A stretch of DNA of 64,000 bases from Phaseolus vulgaris (lineage: Eukaryota > Streptophyta > Magnoliopsida > Fabales > Fabaceae). This document shows positions 1 through 17,200 of the stretch, one piece after another (position 1 is the first letter of the stretch; the number at the start of each line of letters is the position of its first letter). The position numbers were made by a program, and so were the translations under genes. The stretch is taken from assembly GCF_000499845.2 (NCBI RefSeq), contig NC_023758.2, positions 2,830,311 through 2,894,310 on the forward strand, read 5' to 3'. The notes under the pieces are model-generated. The model made no database searches. It was given only the letters and a program-made list of their open reading frames with translations, and was not told where the DNA came from.

Positions 1-213
1 TCCTCAGTGATCTTTTAAAACCTACTTTAACAAAGGTCAAAATAACTCTTATTTCATAATGTTAATTTTGCCAGAAGCTTTATAGAGGAAATTTTAATCT
101 GACATGATTTCCCTGTTCACAAATAAAACTTGTCAACCTTTTCCCAGCTTCCACAAATGTGTATTATAATAAGCATGTTAGAGATGAGTACAGTTCAAAT
201 TTAAGAAACTTAC

Positions 214-4245
<4,032 letters not shown>

Positions 4246-4324
4246 TTTCTTTCTCTTGATTTTGCGTAATCTCTCTGCTTATAGTCCTGAGCTACTGCAA
4301 TACAACTAACTCTGATCGGTTGGG

Positions 4325-4332
4325 TTTATATA
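4325..4332 (-). promoter_or_regulatory. TATA box of the aminopeptidase gene
   Basis: On the minus strand this reads TATATAAA, about 80 bp upstream of the ATG at 4245. It is at the right distance for a short 5' leader. No better TATA element is visible closer to the start. Confidence 0.55.
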
Positions 4333-6278
4333 GAGAGCGACTATGCTATGCCGTTTGCACCTCTTCAATCAGGGACCCATCAAATTCCTACGAAATGAAT
4401 GGTAAATTGGTAATACCTTTTCATTTTTCTGAGTTGTAATTTTGTTTTCAGTATTATACAGAATTTAAATGTTGATTATTGAGTTTTTATCTTAGGTAAG
4501 TTTCGTTCCTATATTTTGAAAAAATTTATGGACTTTGTAAAATGTAAATATTATAATTATGAAAAATAGAGATCGACATTATGGATTTTACAAAATACAA
4601 TAAACAAAATTATATTTTTTACAATTATTTTTAATTTTTATTACTATAAGTACTTTAGTATGCTCTGTTAATTATTTTAGTTTCTTTTAAATTATAAATT
4701 ACTATTTTAACTTATTAAATTCTTTTACAAAAAAACTGATTACATTTATGAGGTAAATATTTGATGCATAATTACTTAAATATATAAATTCAAAATCATT
4801 TGTCATATTTGTAATAGCTAAATTAATATTAAAATCATACTTCATTTTATTTAAATTTGAAGATATTATAACAATGATATTTTTATGCATAATAGATTTG
4901 ATAGAGCACAAAATAAAATTATATTTATTTAAATTTTATAAATAATGCAGCAAACTCATAACAACAACATTTCAATAATTTAATTAGAAAATTAGTATAA
5001 TTTAAGAAATATAATATGATTTTAATTTAAAATTAACAATAATAAATTATGTGAGTGAGAAATATTTGAAACAAAGTCGAAAAAATTCTGATAAATTATT
5101 GTGAGTCAAACTTTGATAGGATACTGCCAAAGATTTTAATGTGTTAAGATGGTATTTGTAAAAGAATGTTAAAGTGAGTAAAAATTATTGCGTACCTCAC
5201 TTCAAAATAAAATAAAATAAATAGCATTTTCAAGTTATGGCTAACATATGTAGAAGTTGATTTGTAAATGCTCTAATTTCACTAAAATTATATTTTTATC
5301 CTGTATAAGTTAGTTTTAATTTATTCCAAATTTATTTTACTTTATTTTTATAAAAAAAATTACTGAGAAGATTATGAAATAAATCCTGTAATTCGATGAA
5401 TCAATCAGATTCCATTCAGATGATTTCGTGGAGGATGAAATATTATTTCTTAATATGGTTGGTATTCATTCAATTTACTCCAGAAGAGTTTTTTTAGTAG
5501 CAGTGTGAGTAATTGAAGCTACGTTACGCAAGTCCTCAGCGAAAAACGATAAATGAATTGCAATAAACGACTAAAATATGAAAAAGATATTGAAACGGGT
5601 GAATTTAAAAGATAGGTTGGAAAGGACTAAAATATGAAGAAACTAAAGAGAAAGAGTAAAATGAGTGGGGTGCATAAATCCGAATTTGTGGGTCCACGTT
5701 CATGTGTTTATGATTTCGTGCAACTATCTCTCACAATACAATTAATTAGGCCCAACGATCGTATATGTTCGCATCTCCGGCTTTATTTGATCAACTTTAG
5801 TTAGGTTAATTTTAGTGTCAACAGCTGTCATGGTCCTGTTATTGACACACCCCAAATTCACCCTCACACAGTAAACTACAAATCCTTGGAGCGGTTTAAC
5901 AAGATTAGTGCAAGAATCTATCTAGTTACATAATTAAATTGCTTATGTAACAAGGAAATTAAGAAAATCATCGACACTGCAAATAACCACGTGTCATAAT
6001 ACACATTCATGTATAAAGGCACACAGAAAGAATTGAAAAAAGAAGATACACAAATTCACAAATATTATTTGACGTAAATCTATCAACATCTACAGCTTCC
6101 AGAAACAATGCAGACCAGAACAACAGGGGAATCCCCAACCCCAATAGAATCAATAGTGGAACAGACTGTAATTCCTCCTCACAATGCAATGGTAAAATGC
6201 CAGAACCAATTTGACTACAGAGAAAGGTCAAAAAATACAAATGACCAACAAGAATAGAATGAAATTATGAAAACACCA
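4333..6278. other. Intergenic AT-rich region, aminopeptidase promoter to quinone reductase 3' end
   Basis: About 1.9 kb with no credible coding sequence. The stretch 4440-5350 is extremely AT-rich. The part nearest 5700-6000 is more balanced and may contain the 3' untranslated region of the minus-strand quinone reductase gene. Confidence 0.6.
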
Positions 6279-7887
6279 TCACGACTGGGCAAGCCTCTTG
6301 ACTACAGCAGCCATATACTTGCCCTGATGCTCTGCAAGAGCGAGCTCTGTTTCACTTGGTTCTCTTGTGCCATCACCAGCAAACACTCCAGCACCATATG
6401 GAGAACCCCCTCTAATGGAATCCATCTTGAACATTCCGGGTCCAAATGTATATCCAACAGGAACAAAAAGCATTCCATGATGTGCCAGCTGAGTGATTGC
6501 CGTCCAACTGCAATAAAAAGCATTCCAGTTTTTTATGTTGCTTTTCAAGCAATATTATCTAACAAACCGTTGCATTTTCCATCATCAGGTATAATAAAAT
6601 CAGTTTTATGTAAAGAAGAATATGCGATCTCCATTATCAAAACCTCTGTACAAGTTCACATTCAATTTTGACTTATTTGTCTGTCTTCCAGAGAGTAGAG
6701 TTACTTCATTCATCATCTAAATGAATAGGAAGGAGTGGAAACATTGTTCTCTTCATCTACGGAAAACTTAAAAGAAAAAAAGTTTACCACAATGAGTTTA
6801 TTCCTTAACAAACTGTAATCTGCAGAGTACCCTAAACTTTATGTAACAATCTTTAGAATTTAGATATCATCCCCACATTATAACTGAAATTCATCAGGCT
6901 GGTAGGTACTTGACAATCTAGATATAGTATGAAGCATAAATAACAAGTAGCACACACGAACTCAAGAGTAAAATGAGACTTTCTTGAGTCACATTTACTC
7001 ATCAATTGAGCAGCTGAAAACCTAAGATAACTGTTTGAGACCCCTGAAGAAAGCTCCTCGTAAATTAAAGACCAGAAACTGAAAAACATCACTCATCTTG
7101 AAAATGAACCTCCCACACAATCCCATTAAGCAATAGAAATCAACGTCTTGGACACCAATTAATGCATTGAAAAAATATTCTACTAACTCAAATTTCCATA
7201 CAATCTGTAAAATTAAGACAATACATGCCATCCATCGATTAAGGTCCAAATTGAACCGACATTCACAAAACCAAGAACGAACAAGAAACGAAAAATGAAA
7301 AATGAAAAATGAAAAAAGAAAAAGAATTCTTACGCTGTAGTTTCTTGGCCTCCTCCTTGAGTACCAGTGCTAACAAAGAACCCAGCGGGTTTCCCGGCGA
7401 GCTTCTGCTCCTTCCACAAATTCCCAGTGGAGTCAAAGAAAGCCTTCATCTGCGCAGCCATGGACCCGTACCTCGTCGGGAACCCAAACAGCAACCCATC
7501 CGCCGCCGCCAAATCCGCAGGCGCAATCTCCTGTATGGTCTGGTCTTTGCGCGGCGCCCGCATCTGATTCAGCACCCCAATCGGCAATGTCTCCGGAACC
7601 CTATACAAAACCCCTTGCACACCATCCACGCCATCCACGCCTCGCTTCAACCTCTTCGCTAACCCCTCCACGTGCCCGTACATCGAATAGAACACGATGA
7701 AGATCTTCAATTTGGCAGCGCTGGGGACCGACGAGGCATTCGCAGGCGCTTCCCGAGGCGGCGCGTCGGGTCCAGTCTCGTGGTGGCTCGCCGGGAGCGA
7801 GGGAGGTTGGGCAGAGTGAGTAGGAGTTTCGTCGGCGACCGGCAGAGGCTTATTCTTGCTGGGAACACAGCCGCCACCTTTACCCAT
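6279..7887 (-). CDS. NAD(P)H:quinone oxidoreductase, FQR1-like (WrbA family)
   Basis: Two exons, 7334-7887 and 6279-6507, joined at GC|T after an 826-bp GT-AG intron, give 260 residues. The family reduces quinones by two electrons using FMN and NAD(P)H; FQR1 of Arabidopsis is auxin-inducible. FMN-binding elements are visible: YSMYGHVEGLAKR near residue 67, FPTRYGSMAAQMKAF near 136 and STGTQGGGQETTAWTAI near 173. The C-terminal part has the family block SIRGGSPYGAGVFAGDG and ends KRLAQS. Compared with FQR1 (about 204 residues), the protein has about 58 extra N-terminal residues, rich in Pro, Ala and Ser. The same MGKGGGCVPSK start is found in FQR1-like 3 (At4g36750) as I recall it. Gly2 and Cys7 suggest N-myristoylation and palmitoylation, which would place the enzyme at a membrane; this is inferred. 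Confidence 0.93.
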
Positions 7888-8977
7888 TACGGAGGAATTG
7901 GAAATGCAGAATGCAAAGTGTAGCGAGAATTTTTGTAAGAGAAAGAGAATAGAAGCATCCAAGTAGGAGTGAGATTTGAGAATTTGAGAGAAAAAAAGAG
8001 TAGTGAGAGTTGTTTTGAGTATCTTCGAATGATTGGTGATGTCACTCTCGCTTCCTTGTATTAAAGGGAAGGACACGTCACCACTCCCCCCAACCTAATC
8101 AACACCCCCATTTTCTTGCATTCTACTCTCCCATCACTACTCACTTCACTTCATCTCGTTTCTGATAAACTTTAATTCTTTTCTTTAAATATTTCACCAT
8201 AAAAATGGTGGGTTGGTCAATGACAACCGTTTTGGTTTTTCTTATGTTCAGATTTTTCTGCCTAGTAGTGTGATGATAGATGATACACTTGTAATCTTTT
8301 TATTATTAGCTTTTAATCTAATCAACCAAGTTATTTAACACCTCTCTCTCCATAATTAATACTTAGCTAGGTTGTCATCCCTTTCTTTATTTTGTTTATG
8401 GATTTAGCAAATACAAATGTGCTAATATGGAAAAATTTAAATGGAGATTTCTCAAAGAGATTCTCTTGTTCTTTACGTTAAAAGGCTTTATAAACTCATA
8501 CTCATTCGTACCATTGCCCAGCATAGCATATTTTTAAGATTTTTTTTTTCTTTAATGACTAGGATGTCTATCATCATTGATTATTTGTGTTAGGCTATAC
8601 TTGGTGTATTTAAACAAAAATTTATGAGTGGGCAAAAAAATATATTGTACACCTATTAAAAATTCATTTATTTAAATCTTATTTTTATTTAAAAATTCAT
8701 ATACTTTTAACTTTTTTAAATTGGATTTTTATTTTATTTACACTGACTTTAAAAGTTAAAAATTCTGAAATTTTAATCCAAATTACATTAGGCTAAAGGT
8801 AAATCCAATTGTGAATGATGAATCTCAATTTCTTTGAATGTTCGTTTTTCGTATTTTGTTGGATTAATAGGTCTCAGCGCACAATTGACTTTCCAATAGT
8901 AAAACTTTGATTTTCGAATTTTATTCTAAAATTTTTATTTTTGAAACACAGTTATCTATTTAAGGTTTACTCTTTTA

Positions 8978-9017
<40 letters not shown>

Positions 9018-9074
9018 CTGGATAATGAAGGAATTTTTTATTGTAAATTTGGGAGATAAAACATATTCTTTTAG
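7888..9074. other. Promoter side of the quinone reductase gene and AT-rich spacer
   Basis: The first 200 bases upstream of the minus-strand ATG at 7887 are purine-rich on the plus strand and look like a 5' leader and promoter. The rest is AT-rich and contains an AT microsatellite at about 8979-9014. No gene is visible. Confidence 0.5.
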
Positions 9075-9482
9075 GGTTGATTCTCCTAACATCATATCAA
9101 TTTATACATTCAGATCTCATCCAATACATTAACACATTAATGTAAAAATGTCTGTTTTGTTTTTACTGATTTAAAATTTTTGTCTTTGATGTAAAGATCC
9201 GTAAACAAACATAAATGAGTTATGAATCTCAATTCTCAGTACCATTTACTATACACCATTCTGGATATGAAAATTCATAACTCATAATTTACTTCCGGAT
9301 ATGACTATCCAAAGACTTAAATGAAATACGAAAATAACCTTCTGGATTTTGAAATTTGAAACGTATAAAAATCACTTATGGATTTGTGCTCCATAAGCAA
9401 AAATGAAATAAAGAGCAGTGTTGGGTTTTAAATTTTGTGTTGGGTGCATGTCGTAAATGATATGGTGCAGGGAGAAATTGCC
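9075..9482. mobile_element. MULE-type MITE copy A (9-bp target duplication)
   Basis: The right end, read inward, is GGCAATTTCTCCCTGCACCA. The left end is GGTTGATTCTCCTAACATCA and matches it at most positions. Flanks are TTCTTTTAG at 9066-9074 and CTCTTTTAG at 9483-9491, a 9-bp target duplication with one change. The 408-bp interior has no coding capacity. Target length and terminal sequence link it to the better-preserved copies at 9804, 10886 and 24877. Confidence 0.65.
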
Positions 9483-9523
9483 CTCTTTTAGCCCAATTTG
9501 TGTTTTCAGACCTTATTAAGTAG

Positions 9524-9712
9524 GCAAATTTTTCCTTCACGAAATTTCAAAACAGTAGAATTTGGAAGACAAGTTTGTATTTCGAGTATAGGGATTATAT
9601 AATTCGAAAATGAAAATAAAAATAAAAATAGTGCACCTTTGGTTGAAGGATAATTTTGTTATTAAGAGATTTATGGAGATGCGATAAGAAATTATGGAGG
9701 TGCAGAAAGAAA
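9524..9712. mobile_element. Degenerate short relative of the same MITE family
   Basis: The left part GGCAAATTTTTCCTTCAC and the right part (minus strand) ATTTCTTTCTGCACCTCCAT resemble the termini of neighbouring elements. No clean 9-bp duplication is present, so boundaries are approximate. Confidence 0.35.
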
Positions 9713-9803
9713 TAAGTAAAGCAAACAAAAAATCCTATTTATTTGGATTACAAAATTGATAGTTTATTTGGGGTGCGGTTTAGAATTTACACGATTGAAT
9801 TGA

Positions 9804-10170
9804 GACTGTTTCTTCCTGCACCTCCATACCTTATTCTCTCACCTCCATAAATTTTTAAATTTCCAAAAATGCTCTTCTATAAAATTTCGGATTATGTAAT
9901 CCAGAAGTCATTTTTCAAATTTATAATTAGCTTTCGGATTATGTAATCCAGAAGCCTTTCTTCAGATGCATGATTACTTTCCGGATTACATAATCCGGAA
10001 GTCTTATTTAGCTTCCGGATTATGTAATTCGGAAGTCTTTTTTCAAATGTATTCCAGATTATATAATTCGGAAACTAGTTTATGGGGTGACACAAAAAGG
10101 ATAAAAATGTATTTTCATGTTGTATATTGAGGTGGAAGAAGAAGATATGGAAGTGCAGAAAGAAACAGTC
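9804..10170. mobile_element. MULE-type MITE copy B with perfect 9-bp target duplication and internal palindromes
   Basis: The 367-bp element is flanked by identical TTGAATTGA at 9795-9803 and 10171-10179. Its termini are inverted repeats of about 45 bp: left GACTGTTTCTTCCTGCACCT, right (minus strand) GACTGTTTCTTTCTGCACTT, continuing in register. The interior carries five spaced palindromes of 22-25 bp with the core CCGGATTATGTAATCCGG, at 9886-9907, 9931-9954, 9977-10001, 10012-10035 and 10052-10073. Nine-base duplications are typical of Mutator-like elements; no transposase is encoded. Confidence 0.88.
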
Positions 10171-10885
10171 TTGAATTGACCCTTACTGGATCAAAGAAGA
10201 GTCTTATGGCAGGGCAAGTAAGAAAAAAACAAATTAATTCAAAACATACAATTTTTCCTCAAAGCACAGATGGGTGAACATGGATAATTTTCCCTATAAC
10301 TTCTTATATACTGGACCATTATAAAACAAAACAAAAAGATAAGTTAGCATAAACATAATCTAGTGAGAGAACTTGAATTTTTATTATGCATCACAAGAAT
10401 GTTATACTAAAGTCAGTAAGATCACTGAAAAATAAAATTGTTTTTTTTGGAACATTTAATGGAATTGCGAGGTAAAATCAGAGATAAGAAATACCCAAAA
10501 AGATTTAATATTTAAAAATGGTAGGAGTGGAAGTTAAAATGTATCCTGAATTTGTTATTTTAGAATATAATTTTGAATTTGGATATTCAGCACAACTTTT
10601 CGGATTAGGTTTTTGGAAGATTTTTTTGAAATGATTTTCCTAAAATATGTATTATTTGTATTCTTTTTAAAATAAAATTTTGATTTTCCAATTTTATTTT
10701 AGAATTTTATTTTTGGAACCAAAACAATCTATTCCAGAAACATATTTCTCAATTCCAGATTTCTAATTCAAGAATACACTTCTGGAATTGATAAGGTGCA
10801 GGAAGCAAAAAACTTTTTGCTGGAAGCTCAAACTGGAATGGCGTGGTGGTATTCATTTTGGGCCTCTCAAGGCCTAATCAGTCAT

Positions 10886-11220
10886 GGCAAATTCTTCCTT
10901 CACCATACCCCAATCTGTTATTGAAAATGATAAAAATGTCTATGTAAAATGACGAAAATAATCTTAAATATAAAGAGAATGCAAATAAAAATTACTTCCA
11001 AAACCTTTTATCCAGAAATATTTTTAAATTCTGGAAATTTTTATCCGAAATACATTTTCAATTTTGTGTTTTGGATTTTTTTTTGTCCAGAGTATATTTT
11101 TATTTTATTTTTAAATTATATTTACTATTCCGGATTTTCAAATATAAAATAAGGTTAATTTTAAAAATCTTAAGAAATGATAGGATAGTTAAAATTGATA
11201 TGGTGTAGAAAGAAATTGTC
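10886..11220. mobile_element. MULE-type MITE copy C
   Basis: Left terminus GGCAAATTCTTCCTTCACCA and right terminus (minus strand) GACAATTTCTTTCTACACCA are inverted repeats. The 335-bp element is flanked by ATCAGTCAT (10877-10885) and ATAAGTCAT (11221-11229), a 9-bp duplication with one change. It is non-coding. Confidence 0.8.
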
Positions 11221-11229
11221 ATAAGTCAT

Positions 11230-14212
11230 TCCTTATAAATTTAGACGCAAAAAATCAACATTGGCATATATTTACTTGACAATATTTATTTAACGCAAGT
11301 AAATTTCAGAGAGTATTTATGCCAAACAGTGTAATGGATTTTTTTTATTTTTTATGTTTTGATAACTTATACTCATTTATTAATAAATTAACTTATTAAA
11401 CACTATTTTTAATTTGTGTGAGTCAAAAGCAATCCAAATCTAACGTTAAATAAATGAATGTAATATTATATTTTTTATTATTGTCATTTTTTTTTATATA
11501 AAATATTGGTGTTGTGCACGCGTACAAGACTAGTTACTAACATATTAGACTTAGGCTGAGTTGATATTTTTGACTGAATCCAAAAATGGTCTGAACTCAA
11601 TTAAAATAAATTTGTTTAGGAAGTTGGGTTATATTAGCTTGTTTTGAGATACTTAGCATTCAATTATCTAATGTGAAAAAGTAGAAATTGGTAAACCCTT
11701 ACCCTTCACATTCTACCTCTTTTCTCAATCCTCAACGTTGATATAGCCATGCCACCCAAATCCACCATGCAATTGCACCCTACCCACCATTGTGGATAAC
11801 CCACGTGGAACCACCACACCCTCCTAACCCCAACTGGTACAAGTATGTAATTATTATTATTTTTTTAATTTCAAAGGACGCATGTCTCACATTGCTTGGT
11901 TTGAGTTTTCTAATAAACTAATAGTAAGAGGCTTGAGTTTGTGCCAATGAATTTGGAATTCAGTTCAAATGTATTACCAAACACCATTGCTCACAGTGGT
12001 TTTATAGGCGTGAAAGCAATTATGATGCGTTATGTAATTTATTTTCATTGCATTATGATGATGCCTGCAGTAAAAACAAAACCCTTACAAAATATGCGAC
12101 AATCTTACATGATTTTGATCCATTTGGACCTAAATTAGCTGTATCAAAAAAGGTTTCTAAGGAATTCAGCATAATTATTTTTGTGCTTAATTCACACCCA
12201 CTTACATTTTTTAGGTACGACAATATCATAACGCGTGACCTTATCCTACATTGTCTCATCTCCTTTTGCCCTAGCCCTATCTGTTTTCAAATTCTCACCT
12301 TCACGTATTTCCTTAAAAGTCTGCATATATAGAATATATGTCCACATGCATGTGTTCCACGCATTGCAGTAAACAGAAGAAAAGTCTTACATGACTTCCT
12401 CCGTTACCGTGGCCCGGGATAGCTTCTTTCTTTCTTCTTTTTGTTTCTCTCTTCATCAATTGTGAAACACAAGTAAATTAAGGAGTTTTTATTTTGCCAA
12501 ATGCAACACCACTCAAAGGATATATAAAATTTATATTGCCTCGTCAGTGCCTCACCGATCCCGATTTAGTTTTATACTGCTAGCTTAGCTACTCCAAATT
12601 TACTTCTTCTGAGTTCCGATTGAAGTCAAGTAAGCTCACTATATTATAATAGTTGGTTCACATTGAACCAATATATATACATGTGTTGGTTGAATTGAAG
12701 AGTTGAAGTAACAGTGGGAGCACAAGAAAAATTAATTAGTATAGTATATATATGAGCCTGAAGGTGAGGGAGCACAAGGACCACGAAACATTGCGATGCA
12801 TCACGCAAAGCTAAAATAAAATAGTACAAGAAAGAGCGGGTGAGAAGTCTTGTTTAGTTGTCTTGGGATCAAAGGACACCTGATAAATCAATCTAAGTAA
12901 TTTTGCCTCCAGATTCCATATCTGCTCGATGGACACCCGGCTATTTTTTGTACCCAACACATGTCCCATATATGGCATTGTCTTTTGATCACTTCTCTAT
13001 TTATCATCAAACCACCCTCCCAATATATCTGCTGAGAGAAAAAAAATGACTAGTATTCTTAAAAAGATTGATTAAGAAAGTTAAAAATGAGCATTTACAG
13101 AGCTCCATAAATTTTTGAATGCCACTCTTAACGTGGTTTTTTAATAAATGGTGTCTGTGTTTGTTGTTTTTTTTAACTTGTACTGGTAAGACATTAGTTA
13201 ATGGAAGGGAAAAGAAAGAAAAGAAAGAAAGGAAGGATTAGATAACAACAAGATGAGTGGGAAGCATGTGCTTAGCCCAGTGGTAGTTTACAGAATGAAA
13301 GACAGCCAGCTTGGAATCCCTTAAAGAGTGTGAAATAAATTGGAATCGAAGGACGTAGAAACGCCACATCCCCACTAGTCCACCTGCCACGTTTCGTACC
13401 TCTGCGCCTTCTTTAATCGGAATTCATTAAGGGATTAAAAAAATTTAAATGACCAAGTAATAGCTAGAATCTTTGATTATTATAAAACTCCCTCGAAGAT
13501 CCTGACTTAGCTGTGTGGAGATTTCTTGCTTTTAAGTATAGGGAATAATCCAACCTTTATGTTTGCATGTGTGTGTGTTTCGTGGTTAAGTGTGAAGCTT
13601 TTTTAGGAAAGCGACTAGCTAGGGCTTTGCCTTCCAATTGAAAGCTCAGCCCTTAGTTTCTTTATCCCTTTTCTTTTTTTTTTCTTCTACTATTTGACTA
13701 TACAGCCTTTGCCTCTTTTCACCAATGGGGCTGGGTTTGGTAGATTGCGAGTTACTTTCCCTAACACAAAGGCACGCGCTGACATAAACCTTTATCTGGT
13801 CGTTAACCAATCACACTGCTTTGCTTCGAGTGGCGTAGGGTGCGTGAGCCATTTCCCTTCATTAATCTTGAAGTTAGAGCTCAATTAAGCTAAGTCACAG
13901 GTGACCGACCCAAAACTAGACAATGGCCCAAATTATGGCGCAATTCAGGGGCTGTTGAAAACTAGGTCTATAGCTAAAAAAACCTTCAATAAAAAAAAAA
14001 ACGAAAGAAGGAAACTCTTGCTAAGTTGAACAAATATGACTGGATTTTATATTATTAAAAAAAGATACCCACTGACATTAAATTAAGCACGTACTTAGAG
14101 GCTAAAGCGTGAAACGGATTAGTATGGAAGGAGGGAAACATGGAAGAGAACTGTGTGTGGCGGATACAACACAAACAAATTTGACCCCGCGATGATGACA
14201 TTGCTCACATGC

Positions 14213-14246
<34 letters not shown>

Positions 14247-17200
14247 TTGTATCCTTATCATCACATCATTATCCATATTTTTATGTGTGTACATGGATGG
14301 GTGGCATATAGGACCATATTTATGTGTTTGATAACACAAAGATTAGATGTCATCATCATGTGTATCAATTACGGCTTGAGAGGTTAATGGTGGTGATGAT
14401 AATAATAAGTATATTATTAGTATGATGGTGTCCGGAGAATTTTTGTATAAGATTTCTGGTGTGTGTTGATGAGTGAAAAAGGTGGTAGAGAGCAAGTGTT
14501 AATAAAACGATGTTCCTAAAAATTGGTACAGACGGGTCATGTGTATGTTGGATGTCATGAATCCATGCAAAAGAAATGAGGAAAACGGGACCACTGGTCT
14601 GAATTAATCGTGTTTAATTAGTGATCGAAAAGAAAGAGAATTGGATATAATGTGTTGAGATCCAGGGCACATGGAATTAGGGTTTAGTTTAAGTGAGTTT
14701 AAGGAAATATGATATTCGAGAATGAAGGGAATGCAGTTTGATTAGGCAGGGTGTGAGTGAAAATGTTGAGGTGATGAGCAAGGTAAATGAAAGTTGGAAG
14801 ATGGGGAAACAGGGGGTGTAGGTGTCGGGATAAACATGACACCCACTTGTTTAAGGGCTTTTTTAGAGTAGTTGATTGATTAGTTTAGTTAAAGTGAGAA
14901 TTATTAGACTGAGAAACAACTCAAAAGCATGAGCAAGGGAATCCCGTCCGTGCCACGCGCATATTCTTTGGAATAGATTATCCATTCTGTATTAAACAAA
15001 GGGGGAATTAATTAAGCAGAAAATGATGTTGATCTGGGTTAGGAGGGAATCTCTCGGTTTCTCTCTCTTTTCTTTTTCACTGCTGACCATGCTCTATGCA
15101 CCTTCATCCTTATCCTTTATTACCTTACCTTATACAACCACCTTTATCTTTACTTTAAATCCAGTTATAAACTCTAGTAAACTTGACGAGGCATCACGCT
15201 TTGCAATCTCATCTTATCTTATTTTACTCAAAACAAATATGTCTATTGTACCCACCATTACCATAATCCCAACTTTCCCCCTCACAAATGGAAAAATGTC
15301 AAAACACATCCACTGCTCACTTTTGGCCTGAAAACGATGTCAGGATATAATAATAACCAGAACAATTAAACATCCATCCCAATCACTGCCCCATGGCTCC
15401 TGACACTGTTGACGAATTCCCCATGCACTTTCTAGCTTTCTGCTCATGGTTCATTGAATCCATCCTAATTAATGGGGTATTCTCCTGTTTTGACAACCAG
15501 CCTTTATCTTTCCTCTTTGTAGGGGAGACACTTTCACCATATTAGGTAACTTTTCCCTACTCAGTTCTAACCCCCTCCCTATGCGGTAGTAAAACCAATC
15601 AAATTTATGTATCACCAGGGACACAAACGGACGCAAAAATATGCTAATACGGAATGGATGTTGAGTGTGGGCGATGTCAAGCGTGGCGGCTACAGTTGCT
15701 CTACGGGTATAACCAATCACAGGATCAGATAGTGATTGGATCTGCTGAAGACGAGTGGACAAACAGGGACTATTATTACTACTGTTCAAATTACAATACT
15801 TTTCAATTTTATTTAATCAGTTATCTCTCAGATGTATGTATAATAAAAGAGTTGAAACAAGAAATTTTAATAATAAATAAAAATATAAGAAGAAGAAGAA
15901 GAAGAAGAATAAGAAGAAGAAGAAAAAGTGTGTGTGTTGTTGTGACAGAATGAAGATGAATAGAGAGCTTACGCGTGGAGTGGAAATGGAGTGCGTGGTC
16001 CCAGTAAAGTGCTTAAGGGGTAGTGACACGCGTTAAGGTGCTTGAGTTGCCCCCATGTGCGTCTCTTTGGTATGGCCAATGCGTCTTTATCGTCTTATAA
16101 CTCTCTCCCCGTGCCTTTGCTTCAACTTTCTGTACTACTCAACTCCTCCTTCTTAACGAATTAACGGCTCACAACTCAGCTAACTTTTTTTTTTTTTTTC
16201 TCTTTCATCATCACAAGAGGACGAAACAACTTCTTCTTTTCTTTTTTACCTTTTGTTATGCCTATTATTCTCTTTCAAAAAAAAAATTATTTCTCTAAAA
16301 CTTTAAATACCGTTTAGCATTAACACTGTATTTTTTTTTTTATATATTTTTTCCTTTTTCTTATATCACGGTGTAAGGCTAAAATAGCGAAACATGTCAT
16401 GTGGTGTTTTTTATGATGTCGTTCAAACAACATTTTGGATTCCATATTTACCAAACCAAGACTAGTTGCAACGCTGGGATCACCGCCCAAAACGTAAAGC
16501 TTGCCACGCAGACACTATTTCACTATTACAGATAACACGATATCAGTATATTATTAGAGGATAAGTTTTACCTATTTTAGTTCTCTTCTTCTTTTACAAA
16601 AGACATTATTAATCTTCGTAAATCTATATTAGAGGCTAAGTCTCTCGATGAAGCAGGAAAATAGCCACTAAAACAGAAATCTCAAATACCTCTAAATTGA
16701 ACAAAATAAGACAATTTTAAAAAAAACTACAACCGAAATTGGAGAAATAAATATATATTTCATGCGAAATAAGTATCCCATTTTAATTTATTTTATTCTT
16801 TAGTGATAAAAAAATTATATTATGTTATTATGTTATAATAAATTTATATTATTATTGTTTTAAAATGTTATATACAATGCATCTATTTATCCCAAATATA
16901 CACGAATCAACTTTATCACAATATTATATTCATGCATCGGAGGAAAAAATAAAATAGATTTTGAATAGAATTGCGGCATGCAAGATTGTTGAAATTGGTA
17001 CAATCAGTGAGTCATAGGACGACAGCACATGATTCGTACAAGTAGATTTTTGGTTATAATTTTGCTTTGATCAATCGAGTTGTGGAAGTGTTTAAATTTG
17101 GTGCAGTTTAATTATAATGAAGAGAAGAAGAAAAGAACGTAAGATTAATTATAGGAAAAGAGAAAAAGAAAAAGTGATTCGAATTCACATTGAGATTTTG

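Noticed and set aside
1..213. A ninth exon of the aminopeptidase at the left edge
   Set aside because: No frame here continues the protein after the phase-2 end at 214, so the next exon must be outside the window.
10541..10820. Another MITE ending in GGTGCAGGAAGCAAAAAACT
   Set aside because: The right end resembles the family but no left end could be located, so it was not listed as an element.
15654..15953. 99-codon plus-strand frame upstream of the HD-Zip gene
   Set aside because: Half of it is a GAA microsatellite (Arg runs), and the rest has no recognisable domain or splice context.
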